In this document: in pieces, positions 11,438-22,105 of the stretch | How positions within the stretch are numbered: the stretch's first letter is position 1 | Layout: every line of letters starts with the position of its first letter | Assembly (NCBI GenBank): GCA_023374045.1 | Contig: CM041779.1 | Location: forward strand, 272,710,062-272,774,061 | Length of the DNA stretch: 64,000 nucleotides | From: Limonium bicolor | Lineage: Eukaryota; Streptophyta; Magnoliopsida; Caryophyllales; Plumbaginaceae | Direction: 5' to 3' | Translations under genes and position numbers: made by a program | The notes under the pieces: generated by a model | What the model was told of the DNA's origin: nothing | What the model saw: the letters and a program-made list of their open reading frames with translations, nothing else | Databases searched by the model: none

Positions 11438-12832
11438 TGTTGGGGAAATTACAAACATAGTAATTAAACCTAGCTAAAATGGGCAAGTGCACCCAATTCG
11501 TTGCAATAAAACAAGTGTCGTATCCACAAGGAAATTGGTTTCTAAATCCCAAGCTTCGGTATATTAGTTAAGTGTGAATACAATAAAATGGGGGTTTAGC
11601 CGGAGGCAAGCTTGGTTGTTGTCAATTGAAATGCAATAAAACAGTAAAATGTTTGTGAATGGAATGGATGGAGAGAGTAACCTAGGATAGTGGGAATCAC
11701 CTAATTCACTCAAAGAACTTCAAAACCATCACTCATCACCTCAATGCCTATTAGAGCTTAGCTCATGAATCCCTAAATCATGGAGAATCCAATTTTTACC
11801 TAAATAATCAAACCCCTTAATTAAAGGAGGTTCAAGTCATTAAATAGCATTAAGCAAGCACTCTTAATCAATAGCCCTAAACATTCACTTCCAAACTCAA
11901 GAAAGCAAAAGCTAGGGTTTATCCCTCTTTTGGTCTAGCTCCAAACTCAATCTCAAATATTGAATGAAACCACCATAAATGCAATAAGAGATCAATTTAG
12001 AGCATTAATTGATATTGAAGGGAATAAAACAAGAGTCATAAATGAGTTAGGTTTCTAGCATTCAATGAGAAAAATGGGTTCAAACCCTCATCCTAGGATA
12101 CAAATGAAACTACTCAACCATAGCTAAAGGAAAGAGGAGGGAGAAGGGAGAAATAGCCATTATAGGAGCTTCCAAGCTTTAATGGAGGTAGAAATCTTCA
12201 CTTTCTTCTTCCTCCTTTCTTCTCTTCTTTTCTCCTCTCCTTTGCTCCCTTATTTTCGCCTCTCTTTCCTCTCTTTTAGGTTGAAGTCGTGTGTGTTGGA
12301 TGATGAAAGAAGAGTCCCCAAAATCAGCTTTTAAAAACACAAAACTAGGCAAATTTTCCGTCCGACCGACCCAGTCTAGGTCGGTCCCGTGGGTCGGTCG
12401 GTCTCTGAAGAAGAAGGCACATGAGAATTTTTTAAGTAAGACCGACCCATGACTGACCCAGACTTATGGGTCGGTCAATTCCAGTAGCTTGGGCATCCGG
12501 AAAAACCAATCCGACCGACCCAGAGTGGGTCGGTCATGCTCCAGAGATTAGCTCCAACTTGCGCGGGGCCTAGAATCTTCGTTGTGGCTCGGAATTGCTC
12601 CTCGTTTACGGTGTTGGAAAGCTTGAGAGATGGGGAATCTGTTGATGCATGCCACTAGCTCAAAAAGGACCCAAAAGTATGCTCAAAATGATCTTTTACC
12701 TATCAATAGATCAAACTCTATAAGTTCACTATTAATAACAAAAATTATCTATTAAGTGGTGAAATAAGTTATGCACCCAATAAAATGAAGGTGAGTGAAG
12801 CTCTTAACATAGCATTATTTCACCACTTATCA
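11438..12832 (-). repeat. 5' LTR of the reverse Athila element (1.4 kb)
   Basis: In sense orientation the LTR begins TGATAAGTGGTGAAATAATG at 12,832 and ends CCCCAACA at 11,438. The segment near 11,470-11,530 contains a motif (GGCAAGTGCAC...GTCGTATCCACAAGG on the plus strand) common in Athila LTRs. A GC-rich palindromic array lies at 12,360-12,540. The region has no gene. No second LTR is visible because the other end is outside the window. Confidence 0.82.
12360..12540. repeat. GC-rich palindromic array, three units of about 75 bp, in the Athila LTR
   Basis: Three units start near 12,364, 12,440 and 12,513, spaced 76 and 73 bp. Cores are GACCGACCCAG and TGGGTCGGTC, the same core as in the Tekay copy A LTR although the two elements belong to different clades. 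One spacer has CAATTCCAG directly after a GGTCGGT half-site. Tekay copy B shows a nearly identical arrangement, a half-site followed by ATTCCAG. Confidence 0.83.
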
Positions 12833-13643
12833 CTAGGCTTCATGCACAACCATGGTGGGAGGTTGTATACAGTCAACAGAACAGGCCAAGTACTGTGTAC
12901 ACTACTCAAAGTGTCGTATGGGTTCATTCCATCCGTGCATAAGCCAAGTCTTAAATTTCTTGATTGTATACCAAACTCATGATATATTCTGTCAATGTTT
13001 CTCCATTGCGGTGAATCAGCAGGATGTCTTAATTTACCATCGTGCACCCTATGTGTTGTATGCCACCTAAGGTTTTCAGCATCCTTCAGAACTGCAAATA
13101 ACCGCCTAAACCTTGGGATTATTGGAAAACACCATAACACCTTCGCTGGGGAACGAACCTTTGGCTTGTTGCCGTCCTGATGATCTTTCTTTACATAACG
13201 TGATTCACCACATTTAGGACAACAATCATGTAGCTCATACTCCTTCCAGAACAAAAATACACCCCGATGGACAAGCATGTATTTTCTTGTACTCCATACC
13301 CATTGGACACATTAACTTCTTTGCCTCATAAGTAGTTGTAGGCATGACATTGTCCGCTGGTAGTATCTCCTTAATAATTTGCAATAGTTCCGTGAAACTT
13401 ACATTGCTTCATCTGTGTTTTGATTTAACATTAAACAGTTTCAGGGTCACACTTAATTTGTTCAGCGTCAGTGCATCACATCCAGCGTACAGTGGTTCTT
13501 TACATGACTGCATAAAGTTTTCATGTGTACTCGGTTTGTTGGTAAAGTATTGTTCTACATCTTCTAACAGTGTGTCAAGGTTCGCCTCTTCTGTCTCGTC
13601 ATTAATCGTGCAGTTGTCATCATCCCCAAAGTTTTCTGTATGA
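12833..13643 (-). pseudogene. CACTA transposase TNP2 fragment
   Basis: The minus strand encodes conserved TNP2 blocks: EPLYAGCDALTLNKL, FTELLQIIKEILP, the cysteine pair CPKCGESRYV, AKVLWCFPIIPRFRRLF, LRHPADSPQWRNID, LCTDGMNPY and HSTWPVLLTVYNLPPWLC. These belong to the transposase that recognises and moves CACTA elements. The reading frame changes near 13,270-13,350, and the protein is cut after about residue 150 of the main open piece by the Athila insertion. The catalytic domain is therefore incomplete and the copy is dead. Confidence 0.88.
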
Positions 13644-13873
13644 AGCGTTCTTTATATGTTTCATATAAAGAACGCTTATTTCCCAAGTGTTTTTTTTGTC
13701 TTTGGGCGCGATACAATAAAGAACGCTACTTAAGTGAAGCGTTTTTTAAAATGTCCGGCCTAAACCATAAATACAACGCCTTACTTTATAATCGTTCTTT
13801 AATATGCTAAAAAATGATTTACAAATATAACCGTTTTTAAAAGGGCGTTGTTTATTCTTTTTTTCCAGCAGTG
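13644..13873 (-). repeat. CACTA terminal and subterminal repeats
   Basis: The motif AAGAACGCT or its complement recurs several times, with variants GAAGCG and ACAACGCC. Near 13,647-13,672 the sequence AAGAACG is arranged as a palindrome (GTTCTTTATATG...CATATAAAGAACGC). The last 14 bases are the terminal repeat. Such arrays bind the element's own proteins in En/Spm. Confidence 0.7.
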
Positions 13874-14140
13874 ATTGAGGAATTTCATCTAGATAGCGAG
13901 CAAAAACTTTGGCCTTGTGCATGTCGTTGAGCCTGAGGATGCACATTTCCAGGTTGAACATAACCAAAAGAATTTACGGGTTTGAGGAACCCTTGTATAA
14001 AGCAAGTGTGGGCAGCTTCAGCTTTGGAGGGAGGTCAACCTCGGGATATAATGCCATGAACAAGTAATCAAAGCTAGCCGGTTTGTTAGCTGTCTTCATG
14101 TGCTTGATCCTCTTCATAGCCCTTTTAAACTCTACAGCTA
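13874..14140 (-). pseudogene. Ty3/gypsy gag N-terminal fragment next to the CACTA end
   Basis: The minus strand reads a gag-like stretch FDYLFMALYPEVDLPPKLKLP followed by a stop, then MFNLEMCILRLNDMHKAKVFARYLDEIPQSLL. The block (P)EVxLPPKxKxPxxxxYxG is the start of the capsid domain in Tat/Ogre-type gag proteins. The CACTA element ends exactly where the frame breaks off (13,873), so the CACTA probably inserted into this gag. It may be part of the same decayed element as at 16,780-17,951, or another copy. Confidence 0.55.
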
Positions 14141-16779
14141 GTTGGTTTTTAATGTAATAATAGGATAGTTAATTTAACTGATCCCGATCAAAACAGCGGG
14201 TAAGTAAATTAATATCGAGGACTATCGAATTCAAGGGACTTTTAATATTTAAACTAGGTAATTATCCTAAGGTAAAAGGTTTTGCTAAACTTGTAATTCT
14301 GTTAACTCAACTTAAATCTATTGTCAATCATTCATGCCAAATTCAACACTTTCTTTTTCCATGTAAGTGGTCAGAATCACATATTGGGATTCCCATTAGC
14401 TCAAACCCTAGAATTTTTTAAAGTTCAAAATTCAAGATCATAATAAATTATCTAAGAGGTTTAGAAACCAAAACATATTTTTCAAACATTAAATTTGAAG
14501 CTAACAACCATGGATATGAGTTTTGACCTGACTTTTCCAAATTTGTTATTTTTAGTTCATAATAACAGTAGTGAAAAAAGATTTTATAAATTACTTAAGC
14601 CAAAATCCAAGAGGAAGTGGTAGATCAAGAGAAAACAGCTATCTATCTTGAATAGTGACAATGGAAAGTTAAAAGCTCAAACTCTTGAAATTCATGCTCT
14701 AAGGGACAAAATCACTTAAAACCTCAAGAAAACCCTTACTTTAGCTATTAGTGATGTATGTTGAGGTGAGAAACAGCCATAATATTCCCTGGCTGGTTGA
14801 GAATGACAATAATTAGTGGGAGAAGAGAAAAACGAGTTAGGGGAAGGTTGGAAGAGAAGTGAGGAAAGAGAAAAGGGTTCTCTTTTAGTCTATTAGCTCA
14901 AGTGGTATGTGCAAGGCACATGCCTTCCCATTTCATATTTTATCATTTTCTAAAAGACCACCCATAAATTCTTATAATTTAATTTTTAGCCCTCACTTTA
15001 AAATTCCAGAATTTACCATAAATGGACAAGACACGTTTTTACCATTTTAGGCAAAAATGTGCTTTTAGCCTATAAATCTCTAAACTTAACTAAAACTTGG
15101 CTTTTCTTTTCAAATATCTAATCCGTTATTAAAATAGAATAAAATTATACGTTTGGAGGTCAAAATTCACATTTCAAGGTTGAGATATATCAAAGCACTT
15201 AGAATTTCTAAAATGCTCCGTAAGGCCCAAATGTGCTTTAAGTGAATTTCTTCAATACTTTTGAGCTCTTGATGAATAAATAACATTTAAAAACTCAAGT
15301 TAAGCATATAAGTATTGATTACACACTAATACAAACCTTATTAAATTGGGTATTTCACTTGGGTCCAAGGTTTGAAACTTCAAGAGACGAGACCAAGAAA
15401 AACGTAACCTAAACAAAGAGGAAATGGGATAGCTGAATGCACAGACTAGAACAGTTGCTTGAATTGTGGGTATAAGGTATGGATTTATGTAGTCTTGATA
15501 TCCCCCGAGTATTTTCCCTGGGCTTGTGTACTTTGTTGTATTGTGCAAGAAGATATGTGCGCTCACAATAACTATGATCATCATGTAAATGGTATAGTGT
15601 GTTGATTTTGTTTGGTTTATTTTTCTACTAATTGAGTTGTTGTATAAAAAACATGAATATACGTAGACAAGTGTAAATAAGACTCAAGAAACAATATTAC
15701 AGAAAGGTAAGATAAAACACTGAATTTTGTATGTGAATTATATAAGAATATTTGTTAAGTGATCAAAAGAAATGCCTTAATAAACGGCAAGTGAAAACTG
15801 GATCAATTATCCATTGAAAATACAATATTGGATCACATATACATCGAATAAAATTACCTAAGTACATTTCTTAGGTAAATGTGGACGTAATCATTAATAT
15901 ATGGTGGGACAACTATTTTTCTTTTTAGAGAAATCAAAGATGGGAAACTTAGTCGCGTGTGTGTACACGAGTGGATGACACTATTTGGTCTGCACTGTGG
16001 GAAATCCAATGAGTCCATTGATCGTTGGTCAGGTCATCCTGTCTGGTGTAGGCTACTGTCGTAGGCCCCGCCTGATAATAGGGGATAAAATAAAATTGTG
16101 TGACACATCATCCTCTAAGATGATGACGCATTAGAGTGATGGGAAGGATAAAACTTGAGAATGAATATATCTAAATGGTATAAAATAAAATACTCTAAGT
16201 TATTTTATGAGAAAATTATAATAACTCATAAATCCCATTATGATTGGAATAGTTTTACGAGAGGCTTAAAAGCTTAGCTATCACTAAAATGATGATTGTC
16301 TTGAGTTATCCATATGGTTGGGAGGTTGGTTGGCTAGTTACTGCTTAAGCTTATCTACTGTGTATTGGCATTGTGGATTTGTGTTATTCATGTGACCCGA
16401 AGGTGTAAGAGGGTTGTAAGATATCATGCTCATAGTTGGGATGACACCTCTAACAATGTTTTGGTAGGAGCCTAAGCGAAGATACTCAGCCGGAGAGCAT
16501 GGTTGGGTAGTTTGGGGTTGTTTTGGTCATTATGTTATATTTTGGACAATAAGTATATTTCGCTCCCAGTTGTGGGACAGGATTGAATGGTTTATAATAG
16601 GATTTATGTACTTTGGACTGTATTTCTAGTCATGCATTACGTTCCTATTAGTTGGTAGCCTTTTTGCGTGCCTAGGTGTACAACAGTGTTGTGCATCTAG
16701 GTGTGCAACGGAGGTAACACCCGTTTAGGTTAGAGGTTAATTTCGTCGCTATGAAAAGGGGTACTATAATTCGGACCTC
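14141..16779. other. About 2.6 kb without recognisable gene, probably retroelement noncoding sequence
   Basis: I see no conserved protein motif in any frame. The stretch is AT-rich with short open frames only. Words such as ATGTGCTTTAAGTG near 15,230 recall the Tekay LTRs, and the 16.6-16.8 kb part looks like LTR or leader sequence, but I could not place edges. The longest open frame (15,300-15,584, minus) shows no family feature. Confidence 0.5.
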
Positions 16780-17385
16780 ACAGACGCTAGCCGTCTTCTA
16801 GCTTCCTCTTATGGTCACAATTCTTCCGGACCTTATCAGATACTGCATCTTCAAGTAATATGTGCAGCATATTGCTATGATAGCATTGATACCTAGGTGT
16901 CCCAAGTACAAGTTGTACCCTGAGAGCCCTTGAAGAATATGAACCATGAGTCTTTCCGTCCTCCGATCATTTCTTTTCCATAGTCATGGTGATCTTCACA
17001 CTCTCCACACAGCCTCAAAGTTTGTGAGTATGGTTTGATTTTTTCTTTTGAAATTTCCAATTTCTGGAAGGCTTCCAAGCCAAAACATTCGCACCCTCCC
17101 ATCTGTCTACCAGATTGTGATCCATCATTATGTCATTTATCTGAGAACTGATTACCATGGAACATTTGTGTAAGGATACAACACGCCCTTCTCATCTTCT
17201 TCTATAAATAATAGTAAGGGCAACTTTTCTCTTTTGGCTACCTTAGCTTCTGAAAGCTCCTGATGCACTTCATGAATGTACCTTTTAAATTTGTCATAGG
17301 AAAGGAGGACTACTTCAGAAAATGGTCCTCTAATTTTACACATTGAAGGGAAACACATTAGTTTTATTAAGTCTTTTCTGTTTCA
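16780..17385 (-). pseudogene. Tat-type Ty3/gypsy protease and linker, decayed
   Basis: Reading the minus strand through several frame changes gives EEDEKGVLYPY, then a block ISSQINDIMMDHNLVD, then IKPYSQTL, then GYNLYLGHLGINAI. In Tat/Ogre/Retand polyproteins the same order reads EEDxxGVxxPHxD, a protease loop with DxGSS, IxPxxxxLxGF and YNxxLGRPxLxxxxA. The active-site loop here has become DRWEG, so the enzyme is dead. The stretch continues the gag fragment to its right on the same strand. Confidence 0.68.
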
Positions 17386-17951
17386 TATTACATCCTAATT
17401 TTTTTAGTACAAACCTGTTATCTTCTGTACCCGAATGTTCTCATCATTGTAAGGATGATTTTCCTCTTCTACTTCTACTTCTCCATTTTCTTTTCTTTTT
17501 TGTTTTGGTTGGTGTTGTTGTTGCCATGACCATTGCTTCGTTGTGGTCCGAAGGGTGGTTCGCCTTCCTCTACCTGTCATCAATCTTGTTGAGCTCTCCA
17601 AACAGTGTTGAGCAATTTACTGTCGTGTGGCTATTGTTCCCATGTAACTCGTAGAAAGCCACCATAATTTTCCCACTAACAGGGATTTTTTTTATGGAGG
17701 GAGCAACCTGTTTCTAATTGCCGCAACATATCTTCCAAGATTGATTTGTGATCGCACTCCTGGTACCTAAGATTTCTGCAGGTCTTCTTATAGGCCTTGT
17801 ACCAAGCATAAGAGGTGTTTGCTACCTTTCCTCCTCTAGAGGAGCTTGCTTGATTGCCCTTCTTTCTCTACAACCTAGATTTTGAAGGGTGCCATCAGAT
17901 CTTTGGCATTGTTCTTCGCAATCTCTCATTCGAGGAACTCATGGAGCATTT
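17386..17951 (-). pseudogene. Tat-type gag C-terminus, tandem copy 1 (left of the Athila insertion)
   Basis: The minus strand carries a zinc-knuckle-like block FYELHGNNSHTTVNCSTL, which corresponds to CxxHxxxGHxTxxC in Tat gag although the first cysteine is lost. A second copy of this sequence lies at about 41,705-42,245. The copies form a tandem duplication of about 0.79 kb. This copy was split by the Athila composite: the last five bases, CATTT, are one side of its target-site duplication. The other part resumes at 41,468. Confidence 0.66.
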
Positions 17952-19396
17952 TGATAAGTGTCCAAATGAGCATGTTTTATAGGTGTATTTCATATTATAT
18001 TAGCACTTTTCTTGCTCATTTCTCCACTTTGGTTAGTTTTTCCTCTAGTTATGTTTTATTGATTATCTCACAAATTTATTGGTTAAACATGAGGAAAACC
18101 AAGCTAGGAGCAAAGTACACGAAGAGACGAACGCGTAGGCGAAAACGGGGATCAAATCGGAGCTACAACGAACATTTTAGAGGCAAAAGACCTTTGGTCC
18201 GGACCAGTGTCCGGATCACCTGGTCCGGACCAATACATGCCAGCGCGCCCGAGAAAGAAATCGACCTCGTCCGGACCACCTGGTCCGGACAGTGGTCCGG
18301 ACACTGCTATTTTGACAGCAAGAAGGAGTCGGGTGAAGAGATAAAATCCTTATCTCTTCACACGCAAATACCACCTCCTTTACCCTATATTTCTCTATAA
18401 ATACACCTCCAAACCTCCATTAAATCACATCTCATTCCACCTCAAACTTATGCCATTTTCCTTCCATAAAAATACCATAAAACTCTCCAAAAATCATACA
18501 TCTCATCCACATATTATCCACATAAATTCCATACAACACCTCATTCCATAAAAACATTCCATTTCCATACCGTTGTTCTGTCCAACCTCTGCCCAAATAT
18601 TAGCAGTCAAGATCGTGGAGCTGAATTAATTATCTTTCCCAGATGATTTCTTTTACTTCTTATTCTGTCTTTTTAATGATGTTGGGCTAAGAGGATTTAC
18701 TCCGGGCGAAGGTTAATTTATAGTCTGTTTAATTATGTAATCTATATTTCTACCGGTTAAAATAAATACAGTTTGTTACGATTAAAGTTTATCTCTCACC
18801 TTTTTAATAAATTTCATCGATTTATTAAAAATCTCTACTAAATCTGTTTTAATCTGATCGGTGACAAACAGATAGGTTAATTAAGCCGTAAATTTGGAGG
18901 AAACTTGTTTTCATCGGATAAGTTAGTACTCAGATGCATAAATGATTTCTCATATCTAAACTGTCCGTTTACACGTATTTTGCTTGAGTTTTCATCGGAC
19001 CTTGCATTTTCAGGTAAACGAGTTCTTATGAGTTTTCATCGGACCTTAAGATAATAAGAGGAATTTTGCCAAACAATTATAATAAACCGGTAGAGATAGC
19101 ATAATTAATCAGATTATATTAACCTGAACCCGGAGTCCCGTTTAATATATTCTTCCACTCAGTTAATTTAATCTATTGTTTTACTTTACAAAAACGAGTC
19201 AATTATCCCCCCTTTTGTGACAAGCTTAGGTTCTATTTTATTTCTCTATAAGTCCCACGGTTTGACCCCGGCCGCTTCTGTTTCCTATACTACTGCGACC
19301 GGGTTTTGTTTGCAGCCCGAAGGATATTTTGAGTATTAATTTCTTTTCTTTTATTTTAATTACACCAGTTTAACCACTCACGATATCACGTCTGCA
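17952..19396 (+). repeat. 5' LTR of the Athila-like composite
   Basis: It runs from TGATAAGTGTCCAAATGAGC to CACGTCTGCA. A probable promoter TATA box (CTATAAATACACC) lies at about 18,395-18,407. Upstream of it is the palindromic array at 18,194-18,303. The LTR is nearly identical to the 3' LTR at 40,032-41,467, differing mainly by small indels, which points to a relatively recent insertion. A direct repeat GAGTTTTCATCGGACCTT occurs twice, near 18,990 and 19,030. Confidence 0.9.
18194..18303 (+). repeat. GC-rich palindromic array, two units about 73 bp apart, in the Athila-like LTR
   Basis: Unit 1 is GGTCCGGACCAG, TGTCCGGATCACC, TGGTCCGGACC; unit 2 is CGTCCGGACCACC, TGGTCCGGACAG, TGGTCCGGAC. 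They begin near 18,196 and 18,269. Each has three half-sites as in the Tekay arrays, and GGTCCGGACC is a perfect palindrome. The spacer contains CAATACATGCCAG, recalling the ATTCCAG spacer of other arrays. The 3' LTR repeats the same array near 40,277-40,380. The array lies about 90-200 bp upstream of the TATA box. Confidence 0.85.
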
Positions 19397-19399
19397 AAA

Positions 19400-19417
19400 T
19401 GGCGCCGTTGCCGGGGA
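19400..19417 (+). other. Primer-binding site, tRNA-Asp (Athila-like composite)
   Basis: TGGCGCCGTTGCCGGGGA is an exact complement of the 3' end of plant tRNA-Asp, three bases downstream of the LTR edge. This is the usual Athila primer. Confidence 0.92.
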
Positions 19418-19504
19418 CTTGATTCATTCTAGTCCCTAAGCCCCGGTTAATTCACCTGTTATATTATAATAATCTGTTAATATTATTTTGTTGTTAATCT
19501 AATT

Positions 19505-19770
19505 TCAGACATCTGACTTGGACATCTGACTTCGGACATCTGACTTTGGACATCTAACTTCTGACATCTTAATATTATTGTCATTTATATTATTGTCATT
19601 TAATTTCCATTGTCCTTCAAATTTCCAGTATACTAACTACTAACTTTAATTTTCCAGTATACTAACTACTAACTTTAATTTTCTGTCATTTAAATTTCTG
19701 TCATTTTATTTTCTGTCATTTCTTTCCATTGTCTCTAACTACTAACATTAAATTTCTGTCATCTAATTCC
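19505..19770 (+). repeat. Short tandem repeats in the gag leader
   Basis: A 13-base unit close to GGACATCTGACTT is repeated four to five times near 19,507-19,569. It is followed by two copies of a roughly 35-base unit with CCAGTATACTAACTACTAAC (19,625-19,680), then several TTTCTGTCATTT words. The stretch lies between the primer-binding site and the gag start and shows no coding potential. Confidence 0.75.
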
Positions 19771-19823
19771 TAACATCTTATTTTCTCACATAACGAGTTT
19801 CTTTTCTCTGTTTTGAGTGGTGA

Positions 19824-21404
19824 ATGCCATTTACCAGGTCAAACAGCCTCCCAGAAAATATTAATAATCACACGGTTGGTTACATTCCAGAGATCGAGAG
19901 AACCCTTCTGCGCTCCCTGAGGCAGAACCGAACTCAACAAAACATTACCACCACAGTGATAGAATCTGACCCGGAAGCTGACATGGCAATTTCACCAGCG
20001 ACAGTTCGAAACATTAACAGGCCGTCTAACCAAGGACAACAGCCTGCTATCATCCTTCCTCACCTTAGCCCATCCGAATACGATGAGTGGCAGAAGCTGA
20101 AGCCATATCATCAAATCAGATGTGTAAAGGAGTTAGGCATGTTTGATGATTCCAGTCCAGACGAAGCCCTGTTACATGTTACAAAGTTCTTGCAACATGC
20201 CAATAGTCTCACTGCTACCGACGCAGTACTCCAGTATGCAAGACTGTCATTATTCCCTCACAGCCTGACGGGAAGTGCGAGCAAGTGGTATCATAGCCTG
20301 ACACCAAGTACCATTGGTACTTGGGATGACATGGCCACCAAGTTCTACGACAAATTCCTACCCCGAGCCGAACGTTGGAGATGATTGCTGAAATCTATAA
20401 TTTCAAACAACCAGGGTCGGAGAATATTTGTGAAACTTGGGACCGTTTCAAAGGGCTACTACTTACTTGTCCTCATCATGGTCTGACGAAAGAGCAAGTA
20501 TCACAATTGTTCTACAAAGGCTTGATCGGTCCATGCAGAACAATGGTATTATCCTTCTTAGGGGCCGATATTCTGAAAAAGCCAGGAGCACAATTTCTGA
20601 ACAGCATGGAGTCTCTCTGTGAAGAAATCAGAGACTGGGCCTCGGTGGATCAAGGAGCGGTACTCCAAGTTTATATCATGTTGGGGAAAGTGATAACAAG
20701 TTTGACCAGCTGATGAAAAGCCATGAACAACTCATGGAAAGCAATGCTCAGCAGGCAACAAAAGTCAGTACTCTGCAGAAAGTGGTTGAGCAGATGGCTA
20801 TGAATTCCTACCCCCAGCAAGCAAAGTCGATGATTTCCCGATCATCTACAATCCCTCCAGGCTATGCTCCTCTGTCCCAATCAGCTCCTGTTATTTCTTG
20901 TACACAATGTGGTGGGCCTCATGACTATGAATAATGCCCCCAACTACAAGAATTAAAAGCAGCAGAGGGAGCAAACTTTGTTGGTAACAATCAAGGGTAC
21001 ACACAACCATGGCAGCACAACATGCAACCCAATCTTCGCTACTCAAGCACAGAAAATATCCAAAACCCACATACCCTACAAACATCCCAAAATTACAGAC
21101 CTCAGTCCAATTTTCAAGGAGGCCAAAGGCAGTATCAGCAACAGCCTTATGGCAATGATGCTTCTTCGAGTCGACCAACTCAACCTCCTTCGAATCCTGA
21201 ATCTGAAATGTCCCAAATGCAAGAGATGTTTAAAGCGATGATGGGTAAGTCCCGAGACATGCAAGAGGAGGTCACAGCCCTTCGCAAAGACCAAAGAGCC
21301 TTGCAGTCCCAAATACAACAGCTTCTAACTCAGCAAAGACCTCCTGGTCAACTCCCTTCACAAACCAATCCAAATCCAAAAGAGTATGCAAATGCAATTA
21401 CGTA
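19824..21404 (+). pseudogene. Athila-like gag (capsid and zinc knuckle), with frameshifts and stops
   Basis: The first open piece (186 codons, start MPFTRSN) has the Athila capsid blocks LGMFDDSSPDEALLHV and LFPHSLTGSASKWYHSL. The frame shifts near 20,378 and continues with ENICETWDRFKGLLLTCPHHG and LFYKGLIGP. A further shift near 20,700 leads to a zinc knuckle CTQCGGPHDYE followed by a stop in place of the residue before the last cysteine. A glutamine-rich tail (MSQMQEMFKAMM, QIQQLLTQQRPPGQLPSQ) follows. Gag would package RNA; this copy cannot make the whole protein without reading past the breaks. Confidence 0.87.
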
Positions 21405-22105
21405 GTGGACCAGCCCATCACACTAGCTCAAAGGGAGCAACAACCCGAGAGTGAAATGGTCCATGAAGTGGAGCAGCAGGCTGAGGAAGAATACCTCGAC
21501 ATGAACCAGCTGAAGCTCTACGCCAAATTAGTTGCGATAAATGAAATGATGGAAGGTCCACTAGACCTTACATCACAGCAACCGGAGAGCAAACTGGTTC
21601 ATATAGTGGACGACTTACCTAAGGATTTGAGTTACTCTATATCACCACCCCGTTCAAAAATGAGCAAACGGCATCAAATCTTCTGCTTGAGCTTGAAGAC
21701 AAGCCATCAGAGGACAACTTCTATCTCAACTTCATGGAGTCTCCTCCCTCTGAAGTCAATTACCGTTATTTTCTCTCCTTCTCTGTGCTATATCCAGAAA
21801 ATGAGGATAGTTACATCCTCAAAAATGAAAAGGAGGAAATGCTCGCTCCCGCCAGAACATCCAAACAAAACACCAATATCAACTTCAAGGAGCCATCTCC
21901 CTCTGAAGTTGAATTCAATCAGGGCTCTTCCTATGAGCCTCTTCAAAAAGATGAGGATATATACGTCCTCAAATTTGAGGAGGAGGAGCCATCCAACTTT
22001 GATCCTCGCACCAAGGGTCATCCATTAAAAAATCTGGGCCCTTCTCCAAAGAAAAATAATGCCCACCCAACCCACCCATTGAAGCCCACTTCCACCTTCA
22101 TACCA
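21405..22105 (+). pseudogene. Gag-downstream acidic region, unassigned
   Basis: The frame continues after the gag stop with acidic, glutamate-rich sequence (ESEMVHEVEQQAEEE, YLDMNQLKLYAKL). Two imperfect repeats follow (MESPPSEVNYRYF and PSPSEVEFNQGS, each followed by an ENEDSYIL- or KDEDIYVL-like stretch). I recognise no enzyme domain. In Athila, protease would come next; instead the sequence runs into LTR sequence at 22,106, joined at a shared GGTGGTCCGGAC. This suggests deletion of pol by recombination. Confidence 0.5.

Larger units (their letters stand above)
6707..12832 (-). mobile_element. Athila-type Ty3/gypsy retrotransposon, reverse, truncated by the Tekay copy A insertion
   Basis: From right to left there is a 5' LTR, a tRNA-Asp primer-binding site, gag, protease, RT, RNase H and the zinc finger of integrase, after which the Tekay LTR begins. 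The remaining integrase, any env-like region and the 3' LTR would lie left of the window, beyond Tekay copy A. The gag and the LCDLGASINLMP protease signature are typical of Athila. The right edge interrupts a CACTA transposase, so the element inserted there. Confidence 0.9.
12833..13873 (-). mobile_element. CACTA (En/Spm) DNA transposon, 5' end with internal deletion, truncated by Athila
   Basis: The right end carries a terminal repeat that reads CACTGCTGGAAAAA on the minus strand, a CACTA-type end. It is followed by short repeated motifs around AACGC, typical subterminal binding sites for the transposase. Less than 250 bases inside, the sequence changes to the middle of a TNP2 transposase. 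The N-terminal coding part is therefore missing, probably by internal deletion near 13,640. The left end is cut at 12,832 by the Athila LTR. Confidence 0.82.

Noticed and set aside
15300..15584. 94-codon minus-strand frame in the gene-less region
   Set aside because: No recognisable domain, and AT-rich surroundings with decayed repeats.
19400..19417. tRNA gene fragment
   Set aside because: The match to tRNA-Asp is only to the complement of its 3' end next to an LTR, hence a primer-binding site; the same holds for the initiator-Met matches.
20891..21318. Minus-strand open frames opposite gag
   Set aside because: Shadows of the plus-strand gag, without motifs.
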